Of a stretch of 64,000 bases of DNA, positions 10,190 to 21,785 are shown piece by piece. The translations under genes and the position numbers were made by a program. The stretch is taken from assembly GCA_037074705.1 (NCBI GenBank), contig CM073591.1:78598532-78662531 (forward strand). The letters run 5' to 3'. The notes under the pieces were generated by a model. That model saw only the letters and a program-made list of their open reading frames with translations, was not told where the DNA came from and made no database searches. Source of the stretch: Zhengitettix transpicula (Eukaryota > Arthropoda > Insecta > Orthoptera > Tetrigidae). The stretch's first letter is position 1; each line of letters begins with the position of its first letter.

Positions 10190-11153
10190 TCTAATAAATA
10201 AAATTGCCTATATGTGTGTGTGTGTGCGTGTGTATGTAAGTAAGAGATTGAGATGGATAGAATATTTGCCAGTAATTCTTATGCATAATTTCAACCCTTT
10301 TCGGCATAGCAGGGGAGTACGCTTAGGGGTGAGATTGGAGGAGTGTTACAAGAAAATATCGTGAAAACAACCAAGAATAGAGTAAAATCTAGCGTTATGG
10401 ATGTCACTGAGTTAATTATTACATTCAACTTGCCTTTTAACCCTCAGGGGCAAGTGTGGACAGGGGTGGAAAATTTCAAACACACTAACATGGCAGATAT
10501 TTGCATTGAATAAACATTTTTTGAGTTTAATCATATTGATATTGTTACTACCCATGTTCTTTGTGTACAATTTCAAACCTTTTTGGCATAGGAACGAAGC
10601 ACATTTAGGGGTGTGAATGGAGAGGCATTAAAGAAAATATTTCAAAAAGATCCTAGATTGGAGTCGAAATTGGGGTTATGGATGTGGATGGCTGGTTTTA
10701 ATTATGAAAACCTGGGGAATGCCGGGCACCCAGATAGTTTAATAAATAAAATTGCCTGTATGTGTGTGTATATTCCACATACAAATCTGCACCAGTGGAG
10801 ATAATTTCACCAAATTTCGTACATGTGTTCCTTGTGACCAGGCAACAATCACTGTGGGGGTAAGAGACGTCTACCACCCCAAGGGGTGGGGTGGAAATTT
10901 TCAAACATGCTCAAACAACCTATATTTGCATTGTATAAATGTTTTTCCAAGTCAATAATATTGATACTATTTTTTCCTATGTTGTTTGTGTATAATTTCA
11001 ATCCCTTTCGGTATATGACTGGAGCACCTTCAGTGGAGGGGTGTTACAAGAAAATAATGTGAACACAACTGAGATTGGAGTCAAATCTGGGTTATGGATG
11101 TCACCAAGTTTAATTATGACAACCAAGGCAACGCCACACATCCAGCTAGTTTA
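10190..11153 (+). mobile_element. Helitron-like non-autonomous repeats, concatenated
   Basis: At least two units share the start taataaataaaattgcct (10193 and 10740). They contain conserved blocks (aatttcaa.ccttt..gcat, ttggagtc…ggttatggatgt) and end in a GC hairpin followed by CTAGT or a variant (…gccgggcacccagatagt at 10737; …ccagctagt at 11152). A 3' hairpin close to CTAG with insertion before T is the Helitron end rule. There is no Rep/helicase coding. Related copies lie at 44.3-44.9 and 58.8-59.0 kb. Confidence 0.5.
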
Positions 11154-11395
11154 TAAAAGAAAATAAATGTAAATAACTGTATATGTAATTATGTTGTTTA
11201 GATTATTATATTCAATATGTCATACATTTAGCTGAATATGTAATTATGCTAACAATTATTATAATTTTTCTCCTTTCATATTTAATATGTCATATACTTA
11301 GCTATTTACCATTTGACTTCCTATTCTTGAACGTCAAGATTTTCTGAATCAAATAAATACAATTACAAGCAATGTCGATTTCATCCAATACTTAC

Positions 11396-11515
11396 CAGAC
11401 GGACATTCTTTTTCATCGCTGCCATCATTACAGTCTTGAAACTTATCACATCGATAGTCATCAGAAATACATTGACCATCTTCACATCGGAACTGATCTT
11501 CAGTACAATCAAGTT
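11396..11515 (-). CDS. trol: LDLa exon 15
   Basis: This 120-bp exon has acceptor cttttag and donor GTAAGT, phase 1-1. The module starts [13 protein letters not shown] and ends [12 protein letters not shown], then PSG. It is canonical, with all Ca-binding positions. Confidence 0.92.
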
Positions 11516-13605
11516 CTAAAAGAATACAGAACAAGAGAAGTAGATTTACAGACATTTCTTTTAAGGCAAGACTTAAAAACCCAACACAAAGGCAATACAA
11601 AGAAATAAATGAATAACAATTATGATAGTGAAATAATTACATATGTGAACAATTATCTGTAAATTAAATAAAATGCCTGGAAGGAACTGTTTTCTAAAGA
11701 GAATTAAATGAAGTTTAAAATTTCATGAAGAGGAACATGAATTATTTTGTTGCTAAAGAAAAAACACAACAGAAAAGGATAAACCAGTTAAATTTAAAGA
11801 AATAATCATGTTCTAACATAAAGAAAAACACTGAGAAGTTTAAGGCAGCACAAAATTGAAAATGGGTAAATAAACATGCATATAGAATTTATTTTGAAAA
11901 GTTGATTTAAATCAGAAGTGATAGATTATATGAACTTACTTTTAGAACTTTTTACTTAATAGTAGACTTCAAGGAGTGCAGAATTTATTTATAATTATTA
12001 TGGATAAAGATGTAATGAAGAGTACAGATTTTTCAAATTCTTTTATAAGATTTAATTGTTTAAATTAAGTAACTAACTAAAATCATTGGTTAAATAAATA
12101 TATTAGATGAAATGAGAAAATATGTCTGCATAAAATATAATAATTAGATGAAATAGCCAATTACACATAATCCCAGAAATGTTGTGTGGTATTATATACT
12201 TTTGTCTGTAATTAGCTATTTAATATAATTAAATATAATAGATATTATCAAGAGAATTCTATTAAGCAAAAAAAAAAATCCTAAGATTACATAAGTTTAA
12301 TTTTTTTTAATTTAGGAAATGCTTCAAAAAAGATAAATATGAAAGTGCAAGGTAAATGAATGATTTGAATTCTCAAAAGTAAAAAGTATTATATTTTACT
12401 ATTATGCAGTTTCTGTTCAACAAAAGAGATGGAAGTATGGCAATTTATATAATACTTGTTTATTGGCCAACTAAGTGGAAGTATATTTGAGAACAAATTA
12501 AAGACATTTTTTTATGTAATAAAATCATTTATAATCTCTTAGAATGGCTAAATCCACATAATTTAATAGCATATTGTCTATAAATCCTCTCAATAATACT
12601 TTTCTACATATTAGATGCTAGCTTAAACAAATAGTTTTTAAGACCTTGATGTTTCCAATATTGTATTGCAATGAATGGAAATAAAAACAAAACCATTATT
12701 ATTATATGCAAAGTTCTACACTGATATATAATGTGGAATGATAGAGTACCTAGTTTGTAATATTGCTGGCAAAATTTTCCACATCCAAAGTGATCACCAT
12801 TGGAAATCCTCCAGACATTTCAACAAAATGAATTGCTTTAGTAGCCAAAGTTGAGCCAAAACCAGAAAACCCACAGTTGATCAAAACAACTTTATTGTCT
12901 AGACCACAGGGATAAAAGTGACTAGTTTTGAAAGATGGGGTACGTCATATAAAATGCAACAGTAAGAAGTTTATTATTTATTTTTTTAGGGCAACAGGCT
13001 ACATGAGGAAAGAGAGGTGAACAACAAGGAAACATGAACATTAGAGACTGGACTCACAACAAAGCAGAGGAAACTGCCTCCTGTTTTCCTGAAGGCACAA
13101 ATCATCCAGAAATCTTCCACTAGAATGTGGATGGTTATGAAAGCAAGCCCAGCATTCATTACATTTTTTTTTGAAGTAGGATTCAATTGATATACTTTTT
13201 AGTTGTTATAAAACTGCAATTTTCTTAAAAACTCTGAGATAGATCTATTAATTTCTATTAACAAATGGTGACTTGCACTTTGCATAGAGAAAAAATCTAA
13301 TAATTACTTTGTGAAATATTTTGAATTGTATTTAAAACAACATGTTAATAGAAAATGTAATAATTAATTTGTCAAAAAATTTTGAAAAATAATTTAGATT
13401 AATTTGTCAATAAATTCATATTTATATATCATTTAATGCTTTTTATAATAATATCACCACACTAAGCTCATAGTTATTTTCTTTTGATCAACTTAAGAAT
13501 TGAAATTCTATTAATTTTAATGTATAATACCTTAAAGTAAAACTAATTGTAGCAATTATTATCATAAGAAACAAATAATTAATAAAATAAGGGATTAAGG
13601 CTAAC
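11516..13605 (-). other. Intron between exons 14 and 15
   Basis: About 2.1 kb of AT-rich intron. It contains a family-B TIR fragment at 12172-12226 (agaaatgttgtgtggtat … ttagctattt) and the dehydrogenase-like relic at 12750-12944. I see nothing else. Confidence 0.8.
12750..12944 (-). pseudogene. Short-chain dehydrogenase-like relic
   Basis: This is a 64-codon open stretch between stops with no ATG near its start and no clear splice sites. It contains DNKVVLINCGFSGFGSTLA, which resembles the N-terminal Rossmann motif of short-chain dehydrogenases (VVLITG…SGFG.. LA), with the Thr-Gly pair degraded to Asn-Cys. A second part (GGFPMVITLDV) could correspond to the following strand. Nothing recognisable continues on either side. 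It is probably a fragment of a processed or decayed copy; an exon of a nested gene is less likely. Confidence 0.4.
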
Positions 13606-13725
13606 CTCTTTGTGAGCAATTTTCTTCATCACTCCCATCAACACATTCACGATAACCATTACAACGATATGAGCCCTCAATGCATGTTTTATCTTGGCAT
13701 TGAAACTGATCACTTCGGCATTGAA
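13606..13725 (-). CDS. trol: LDLa exon 14
   Basis: This 120-bp exon has acceptor tgtacag and donor GTTAGC, phase 1-1. The module starts [13 protein letters not shown] and ends [12 protein letters not shown], followed by SQR. Glu replaces the Asp before Cys5, a conservative change. Confidence 0.9.
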
Positions 13726-16700
13726 CTGTACAATAAGTGTGAGTTAATAAAATAACATCAATGGTGTTTTATGATATAGTTATGAAATTTTAAGGTTATG
13801 AAAACAGGAAAAGTAAGTTATTTAACTGAATTTGCAACAATTAAAAATTCTACCTTACAAATTAAATTATTAATTTAAGCATTCATATATCAATAGTGTT
13901 TTCAATATTGTGCATGTATGTATTTATTACATGACACACTTGTATGCTACAAAATATTGTTTATTAACATAAATAAGATTGGGAATTGTTGATCGCTGGA
14001 ATAGTGCCATGATATCTGTACTCCATGGTTACAATTCAGCCAGGTCTGTTGATTACTCTGGGTCAAGGAAAGAATGATAAACTATCTGTGAGATACAAAT
14101 TAGTATTGTCTTTATTGGTAGATTGTAGATGAAAAAGAAGTCTGAGATACGTCCAAAGTTTGGAAATGCATAGTATATAAATCAAACCAAGAATAATACC
14201 ACAAATAAAACTGAATAGCTGAAAAGGATAAAATAAAAAACAAATTTAAAAAAATATATTAAAAAGTTGCCTGATTTCACTAAATGATAGAAGTTAAAAT
14301 ATAATACATTTATTTTATAGCACCTAGAAAATATAAATGAAAATAACATTTGCTGCAGATGTCTCTTTATCTGGTTGCCTCTCACATTGCCTAGAACTGA
14401 AGCAACAAGAATTTGATACAATTCAATTATGGTAATTTCAATCAATTGTTGATTTGGTTTTTATTACACTGAAAAAGATTGTAGATTAAACTCTAACATA
14501 TATATTTACAGCATGAATCAATTTTATTAATAAAGATAGAGGTCCTGGAGGAACCTCACCATGGCAGTTGGTAGATTTGACTGAAAATAAAATCTTAGCT
14601 TGTGGTAAATGATACAAAGGATTACATAGTTGAAATTTTATCTCAATACTTTCAAATAATATGTTGGATAAGCAAGAATCTATTGCTCCCATGGTCTAAT
14701 GTTTTGGGAAGCACTCTACAAAATCCATTGTTCAAAAACTGTTTAATAATTAGCGGTTGTGTAATGTTCATGTAATATTCTAATGAAGGCCAAGATGAAT
14801 TGTCAAATGACAGCTCAGATAAGTACTAGTCCCTACAACTGGAGGTTGTCTACAAAAAATTAGAAAAAATCCAGGAATTTAAAACTATAAGGAACTTGTC
14901 AAGAATAAAAATGAACCCAGACTTAATAATGAATATGTACCCAAAAATATATATAATAAATGTTTCTATTTTTGAAGAGTTACTTTTGCAACTATGGCAG
15001 TTAATTAATAAAAGAATTATGCATGGGAAAATTGATAGAATCATTGAGCTTGGACAGATCACAATTAGAAGTAATGAACTAGTATTCCAACTTAAATAGC
15101 AGTTAGAATGTGATGTTAATTCATATATATATTCCAGAGATGTCATGAAATATAGATTTCATTATTAAACACAAAATTGAATTCATAGAACAAAATATAA
15201 AATGATCCAATTTTGGAGGGCAGTTGCAGAGGTGCATGGAAAATTACTTCATAAAAAGTGAGATGATACTTAAAAGTTTTGGTATAAAGATGGTCAATGC
15301 ACCCTCACATCCTTCATTGTGATGGAGATCTGGAGAGTCAGAGTAACACAATATGTTACCTAGTGACATGGGAGAATAGTTAATAATAAGAAAAGTAGCT
15401 AAATAGAGACAAAAGAAGTGATTATTAAATACCACACAATGTTTCTGGAAACATGGCCATAAATTTCTTCATGACTAAAATAACTCTCGCCGTTGAATAC
15501 CACTGCTCGGCACTAATAATTACAAACACACCCTGTTTATACATAACCAATACTTCCATAATAGTGAGTAATTTTAAGGGCTAATGTACCAGAAGGACAT
15601 GATAAATAAAAATAGTTCCATTAAACAGATGCTTATATATGGAGGAATGACACTTCTGATTGTGTTTTAATGATATTGAAGAAAGCTAGTCAGATCATCA
15701 GTGTAGAATGATAGTACTGTTGGCATATTGAGGATTCTCCTTTTCGATTCTTCTCTTCAGAAATATTTATGAATTTGTACATTTTTGTGCTAAAATGATA
15801 CTTTTTATAAAGGTTTCATTTGTGTGTGATGCATTTAATTTTATAAAAGCCATTGAAACTTGCTATTTGCACCAGGAATATGTATCACTTTCATTCTCAA
15901 TGCACAAATTTGTTATCTCTCATAATCTTAACAGAAAATATGTCCATACCCATGATGAATCATGTGGTGTGGGTATATACACATAATTTATAGTTTTATA
16001 CAGTACAAATTAAAGCATAATATTTTAAAAAATATTTATACTTATTCGGAGGCTATATTCCATTGAATGTAGCATATTCTTATATATGATGTCTGTAATT
16101 TAATACTTTTAAACATTGGAAAAATAATTGAAAGGCTTATTGGTTCCTTTTTTTAAAAAAACTTTTCTTCTCTAAAAAAAATTCAAGGTTATTGTATATA
16201 CTCTCGGTTTTTCTCTTCATTAGTTACACTTAAAACAATTATCGAGTCCAATTTCTTCTTATTTTAGTACATACAGACAAATAGGTGTATCAACCAATAC
16301 AAACATAAATTATTGCATTCAAAGCCAGTAACAGATAAAATATAACTTTATACATTGTCAAGTTTTCACAGAAGGACATAAATAAGTTCTGTTAATTCAT
16401 AAACCAAGTTTAAAATATTTTACCTGTTTACTGGTTGTGGATAAATAAATCATTTCCAAAACATATTTGATAAACAATAATCCAAACATACTAAAATATT
16501 TTGGTATTCATATTTTCATAATTTAAAAATATTTCAAAGATTGAAAATGATTATAGCTTATTTCAAGAATGCAAATAAGTGAATGTTTGATTGAATTTCA
16601 CTGAAAAATTTGAATACTCCTATCATTTTCAACAATAGTTTGATCCAATTTTCAAGTCACTTTAAAAAGAACTCAGTAAGCTCAGAGTTCATATGAATAA

Positions 16701-17183
16701 TAGCATCTATTTAAATAAGAACTACAAGGAGGTATAATGCACATTTATTCATGCATTTAATTAAGACAGAAATGTGTGCAGAAAATAGAGTAGATGAGTT
16801 GCAGCATCATAAATGACATTGACAATCTAAGCAGAATGTTTTCACATAATTAACACCTACAGAATTTACCTTTAATGTGATACATAACACTGATTGCAAT
16901 CATCACACTAAAACTGAAAACCAAACTTAAATGCTTGAATAAAATATAACAATAAAATATACTGAAAATATTGATGCATTACAAGTATAATTAAAAATGG
17001 TAATAATTCCCATTGTATTCATAACTATGTATATGCTCCAAACTCAAAATGTGCCAAGTAACTTAAATATATAATATTAATAATAAAAATAACAATTTGG
17101 TCAGCTAAATATATTAATTACAGTAAACCATTTATTATTTCCAAAACAGCAAACTACTTTGAAACAACAGTCTATATACTTAC
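13726..17183 (-). other. Intron between exons 13 and 14
   Basis: About 3.5 kb. It contains a family-B TIR half at 15366-15455 (aataagaaaagtagctaaat … accacacaatgtttctggaa). The rest is AT-rich unique-looking sequence with no gene I can support. Confidence 0.75.
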
Positions 17184-17291
17184 CACACACTTCATCTGAG
17201 CCATCTTGACAATCTGCTTTTTGATCACAAACAGCTTCTTCTGCAATGCAGGTACCATCTGTGCACTTGAATTTGCCAGGTGTGCAAAGTC
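17184..17291 (-). CDS. trol: LDLa exon 13
   Basis: This 108-bp exon has donor GTAAGT, phase 1-1. The module starts [13 protein letters not shown] and ends [11 protein letters not shown], a complete LDLa with one residue fewer than usual before Cys6. The acceptor aaaacaaaag is purine-rich and lacks a clear polypyrimidine tract, which could make this exon prone to skipping. Confidence 0.88.
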
Positions 17292-17834
17292 CTTTTGTTT
17301 TATTGATAAGGACATGTGATAGGAAGGATGAAAATATGTCAAATTGCCAATCAAATAAAAGCAAGCAAGCAAATATAACAAACTTATATGTAGTATTGTA
17401 AAAGATAAGCTGACATATTTTAAAAAAAGGATTATATTACAATACCAATAATTCATATTCACAAAATCTGTTCAACTAAGAAAAGTAGTTGTATTGAACT
17501 TTAAAACTAATATTTTACAACTGTTTCACCTACCTAGTGTTCAAATTAAATATTTAAAATATACAGAAGAAATAACAAGAATATATAAGGAGCACATGAA
17601 ATGAGATTTGAAGATATATTGTACTGAGGTGTTACTGGTGAAAGACCTTTCCAAAATATTTCTATGTAAAACTTACTTCATTACATTTTCCTCTAAATAA
17701 CTTGCTCAAAATTTCTAATTGTTACAATACAAATTAATTGTACACAATGCATAACATATAATGAACCTTGTAACATTACTCACATACAATATATAACACG
17801 TAAGGAAAAAGTGTGATGAGGTCAAATTAAACAA

Positions 17835-18000
17835 AACATGTAGATAGGAAAGGAAGACAGTTAATTTGACTTATCTGAAATCAATAGTAGGTCCAGTCAG
17901 GTTGAGGAAAATAATTCAAATTTTTGAGGACTTGAAACCCTTCATTAGGATAAAAGGTCTGAACAACATGCTGCCTGGGCACAAATTCTTTCTTAATCAA
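17835..18000 (-). repeat. Family-1 terminal repeat copy
   Basis: It reads agataggaaaggaagacag … gacttatctgaaatcaatag … ggtccagtcagg, then cttcattaggataaaaggtctgaac. The splice-like motif is mutated here (ATAAGT in place of GTAAGT on the minus strand). Confidence 0.6.
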
Positions 18001-18084
18001 TCAATTAATTAAATTTTTTTCTGAAGAATATAAAAATATAAGCAATTAAGGATGATTTGACATTATCAAATTAATTAATTTATA

Positions 18085-18345
18085 TGGACATGACAGATAG
18101 ACAGAGAGACTGACTTATCTTAAATTGAGAGTTGATGTCACCTTGCAAGACCATGTCATATTGTCAAGAGCCTAAGCACGCTTTCCCAAGACAGAACTAC
18201 ACCTCATGACAATGTGGTCAGCTGGCACAATGTACAGTCTTTCTTGAGAAGGGTTCTTGATAATTTCACATGCGCTTACTAATTCATGTGTTGATGCAAA
18301 CTTAAGGTAAGTCCTACTCCCTCTCTTTCCTGTCCACATTAATTG
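18085..18345. repeat. TIR element, family 3
   Basis: The left arm is acagatagacagagagactgacttatcttaaattgag; the right arm is acttaaggtaagtcctactccctctctttcctgtcc. Family 3 uses TTTAAG|GTAAGT where families 1 and 2 use TTTCAG|GTAAG. Other copies lie at 50.6-50.8 and 51.7-51.96 kb. Confidence 0.55.
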
Positions 18346-18376
18346 TTTAATGCGACAATGTCTCATCATTTTTAGT

Positions 18377-18379
<3 letters not shown>

Positions 18380-18435
<56 letters not shown>
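18380..18435. repeat. (TA)n microsatellite
   Basis: An uninterrupted run of about 28 TA units. Confidence 0.98.
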
Positions 18436-18438
<3 letters not shown>

Positions 18439-18650
18439 AACATGTTATGTTGCATTGTTGATTTATTGCCTTTGTTGATGTCCATTTGCCGTGTCACATA
18501 TTGCAGAGTATTGTTGTGGTAAGACGTAGGCAGAGATGTGGCGAGGCAGTTCTGGTGGATAGGACTCGTCACGGGACGGAGGTCCCAGTGGTGTAAGAAA
18601 AAAAAGGCATAAATAACAACGCCCTGCAGATGTTGAAGGTTTCATTGGCT
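18436..18650. repeat. LTR-like GC-richer stretch
   Basis: It begins TGTAACATG, is clearly richer in G+C than its surroundings, and includes a cataaata box near its end. The start and the ttgcctttgt…gtgtca block loosely resemble 46209-46300. No coding region or second LTR is visible, so solo-LTR status is a guess. Confidence 0.25.
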
Positions 18651-18768
18651 GAGAAATAAATAAATTAAATTAAATTGTTTTTGTTTTTGGTGATTTCATT
18701 ACAAAAAAAAATCCTGTATTAGAAATTGAGTTGAGAAATGTAATGACGAAAGGATGGACACTACAATA

Positions 18769-18777
<9 letters not shown>

Positions 18778-18832
<55 letters not shown>
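18778..18832. repeat. (TA)n microsatellite
   Basis: A run of TA of about 54 bp. Short frames read through it are not genes. Confidence 0.98.
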
Positions 18833-18835
<3 letters not shown>

Positions 18836-19149
18836 GGTATGAAAATGAAAGAGAGAAAGGTGGTGGGTTACCTGATATTAAAGCTTGGCATCAACAATCA
18901 GGATATGAGGAAGTTCTCATTTTTGGGATGCATTAGTCTTGTTCATCAGGAAAAAAACTGAATCTGTGAGCCTGATAATACATAGTTGTTGTTTTATTTT
19001 TCAGAAAAAGGAGACTAACAAATTTCAAAGTTTGAAGAAGTTCCTCCTGTTCTTAATGATGATGCAGAACTTCAATTTCAGGTAATTTCTCTCTTAGTTT
19101 TCCATAGCAATTAATGTAATTATTATGAAGCCACATGCATATATATAAT

Positions 19150-19350
19150 TGCAATATTGATATGGAAAGGAAAGAGAGATGGGTTGTGGCTTACCTGAAA
19201 GTGAAGTGGAACAAAAGGCTTTTCTTCAAATTTTTGGATGCTCTCAGCCTCCTCCTTCAGTAAGGAGTGTTACACCATTCAATGCACCGGCCGGCTGCGG
19301 ACAGCCTTTCAGGTAAGCCACAAGCTCTCTCTTTCCTTTCCATACCAATA
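19150..19350. mobile_element. TIR element, family 2 (full length)
   Basis: The left arm is gatatggaaaggaaagagag … cttacctgaaagtgaagtgg; the right arm is the reverse complement, ctttcaggtaagccacaagc … cctttccatacc. The arms are about 50 bp. The centre has CTCAGCCTCCTCCTTCAG. It abuts AT-rich simple sequence on its left. The paired TTTCAG|GTAAG motifs lie one on each strand. Confidence 0.8.
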
Positions 19351-19389
19351 TATCAAGTATTAATGAAAAGTCATATTCTTACTAATATC

Positions 19390-19446
<57 letters not shown>
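19390..19446. repeat. (TA)n microsatellite
   Basis: A TA run interrupted once by TG. A family-2 terminal fragment (agctatctctctttcctttccatacc, 19447-19475) abuts its right end. Confidence 0.98.
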
Positions 19447-19448
<2 letters not shown>

Positions 19449-19529
19449 CTATCTCTCTTTCCTTTCCATACCAATATTGAAATTATATATATACATAACA
19501 ATTAAGGAAAATGTGATGAGGTTACATAA

Positions 19530-19695
19530 CAACAATTCATGCCTGGCCAGCATGCAGTTCAGACCTTCTCTCCTGCCGAAGGGGGCTCAGGCCCTTGAAT
19601 ATTTGCAATATTCTCTCACATCAGCCCAAATGGAACAACTAATGGTTTCAGGTAAGTCAAGTTCACTGTCTGTCTTTCCTATCTAAATGTGTTAC
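19530..19695 (+). repeat. Family-1 terminal repeat copy
   Basis: It reads gcctggccagcatgcagttcagacc … gaagggggctcaggccc … ggtttcaggtaagtcaagtt … cctatctaaatgtgtta. It is antisense to the gene. Confidence 0.7.
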
Positions 19696-19859
19696 ATATA
19701 TAAAAGCAACTAAGGAATTTGAGACATCATGAAATAATTTATATTGACGAGAGTGAAAGAGAGAGAAAAATAAATTCCAGCATCACCATGTTGTATAGGA
19801 AGCAGAATTTCCAATTTTCTGAGGCACAAAACTCCCTCTATGAAAGATAATATTGTACT

Positions 19860-20095
19860 TCATACATGTTAATTGAAGAGATTTTTAATTCGACACTGAG
19901 CAGCCGGTTGGCTGGCTCATTATTCATACCTATTATCTTGAAGAAAAGGAATCAGGCCATTGAAAATTTGATATACTATTTCATCCCAGCCTGGCTGGGC
20001 CAACTGCTGATTTCAGGGTAAGTCAACTTGGCTATCTCTCTTTCCTATCCAAATGTGTTATTTAATTTGACGTTGTCACCTTTCCCTTAAGTGCT
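19860..20095 (+). repeat. Family-1 repeat copy
   Basis: It ends with ccaactgctgatttcagggtaagtcaacttggctatctctctttcctatcc followed by aaatgtgttatttaatttgac. One G is inserted between the acceptor-like and donor-like halves. The left part is degraded. Confidence 0.65.
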
Positions 20096-21088
20096 TTATA
20101 TACAGTAAATAATGCTGAACAGGTCAATGTAATACAATATTAAAATTTTAACTAGTTATCCTTCTTCCTAAGTAAACAGATTAAATGCTCCAAACATTGA
20201 CTTCACTGTAATGTCAAGTAACATAGGAACATTCTTTATGTTTCCTGTAGATTGAGGATAACATCTCTAAAAATTTAAACTATGTATCTTGTTCGACATG
20301 GTGACCACTCTTCATTCACTGGTATCTCTCTCTCTCTCTTTGTTTCTGGTTCATATAAATTATGTTGTCTACGTAAAATGTTCCTTATTTTCTTTAATCA
20401 TACATTTTTTTAAGTAAGTGAGAAAATTGTGAAGAAAGAACTATTCCATGCATGTATCAACAAAAAAAAATATTTAATCACAATTTACAAGATAGGTAAA
20501 TATTTTTAACTTTATTTTATATTAAAAATAAGAATACTAAATTAAGATATGCCAAACAAACTGATCGTGGAATAAGTCACCAATTGTATTACAATGTCAC
20601 TTTAATTTTGTAATTAAATGAGTGTATACTTGTACAGAATAATCAGTTCAACAATGTGTGTGGAAAGTATCATAAAAATTTAGTCCTTATGAAGTTTACA
20701 CAGAAAATATAATTTGATCATTCATTATTGAGAACTATGGTAATTTTTCCTTGAAAACTCTGTGTAATTGTATGTACAATGTTATGACAAATCCTATGAA
20801 GTTATATTCACAGAATGTAGAGTGTGGTATGTTGCATGTTTGAAAATATTTTTTTTATCAGTACACATGTTCTTTTATTTAATTTGCAATATAATTATCA
20901 TTACAAATAGAAGTAGTAGAACATGAGTATCTAATTTTTATATATATTTTTTGCCGCCTTTTACTTTGAGGAAGGTTTATAATAATGCTATATTTTATAT
21001 ACATTTCTTTAATGACAGAATTTTTTAAATATAAAAAGTGTATTATTTATTATTTTAGATCCACATGAATATTTTCACATCAACTTAC

Positions 21089-21220
21089 CACACTCTTCTT
21101 CATCAGAACCATCAGTGCAGTCAAATATTTTGTCACAGTGCCTTGATAATGGAAGACACTTCCCATCTTCAATACACTTAAATTCACCAGGGACACAAGG
21201 TTCAGGGGAACTGGAATGTT
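21089..21220 (-). CDS. trol: LDLa exon 12
   Basis: This 132-bp exon has acceptor gacaacag and donor GTAAGT, phase 1-1. A short Ser/Pro linker (HSSSPEP) precedes a canonical module, CVPGEFKCIEDGKC to FDCTDGSDEEEC. The Ca box is intact. The intron downstream of the preceding exon (exon 11) is about 7 kb, the longest in the window. Confidence 0.92.
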
Positions 21221-21654
21221 CTGTTGTCATATAGGCAGGGAATAAGATAATGTTTTAATTTAGCACATGATGAATTTCTTAGCATAACAGGTGCTTACAT
21301 AATGAATGTATTAATATTTTTCATTACAAACCTATTTATACATTAAATAGTTTATAATCATATTTATAATCTTTATCAAAATAAAATGATTTCAAATATT
21401 GTTTAAACACATAGTATTTTGTAAAATAATGAGTAAATAAATTTGTTTCTATATTTACAAATAATGAGTTTCAGTCTGATTCTCAAACATAAAAATACTA
21501 GATAAAAATTCTTTTGTAAATGTAGTTTACATTTATTTATTAGCCTATTATTTTAAAAAAATATTGCAATGTTTGTTAGTTATATAGTTAATGGTTATTT
21601 ATTTTCATACCTAAAAACACAACCAATAAACGAAAAAATTTACATCTGATTGAA

Positions 21655-21785
21655 AATAATGAATAAGAAAGATAGCCAATTCTAACAAAAAATTGATAAT
21701 ATAAATGCAATTTATATTATGGTATATATGGTATTTATATTATCACATTTTTGTCTGAATTGATTATCTTTCTTATTCACAACCA
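21655..21785. repeat. Short family-B TIR copy
   Basis: The arms are gaataagaaagatagccaatt and aattgattatctttcttattc, almost back to back, with gatataaatgcaat/ggtatttatattatcac between them. It looks like a centre-deleted derivative. Confidence 0.65.

Larger units (their letters stand above)
8806..11395 (-). other. Intron between exons 15 and 16
   Basis: About 2.6 kb. It holds a Penelope-like 3' end (9180-10050) and a cluster of Helitron-like repeats (10190-11153). The first 370 bp and last 240 bp are AT-rich sequence in which I see nothing. Confidence 0.8.
17292..21088 (-). other. Intron between exons 12 and 13
   Basis: About 3.8 kb and repeat-dense. It holds TIR elements of three related families (17835-18000, 18085-18345, 19150-19350, 19530-19695, 19860-20095), three long (TA)n arrays and an LTR-like stretch at 18436-18650. 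The last 1 kb (20.1-21.1 kb) shows nothing. Confidence 0.8.

Noticed and set aside
13000..13186. Minus-strand 66-residue frame next to the SDR-like relic
   Set aside because: No similarity I recognise and no link in frame to the relic.
18731..18961. Frames rich in Tyr-Ile repeats at TA arrays (also 18372, 19267, 33693, 40475)
   Set aside because: They are translations of (TA)n microsatellites and adjacent TIR ends.
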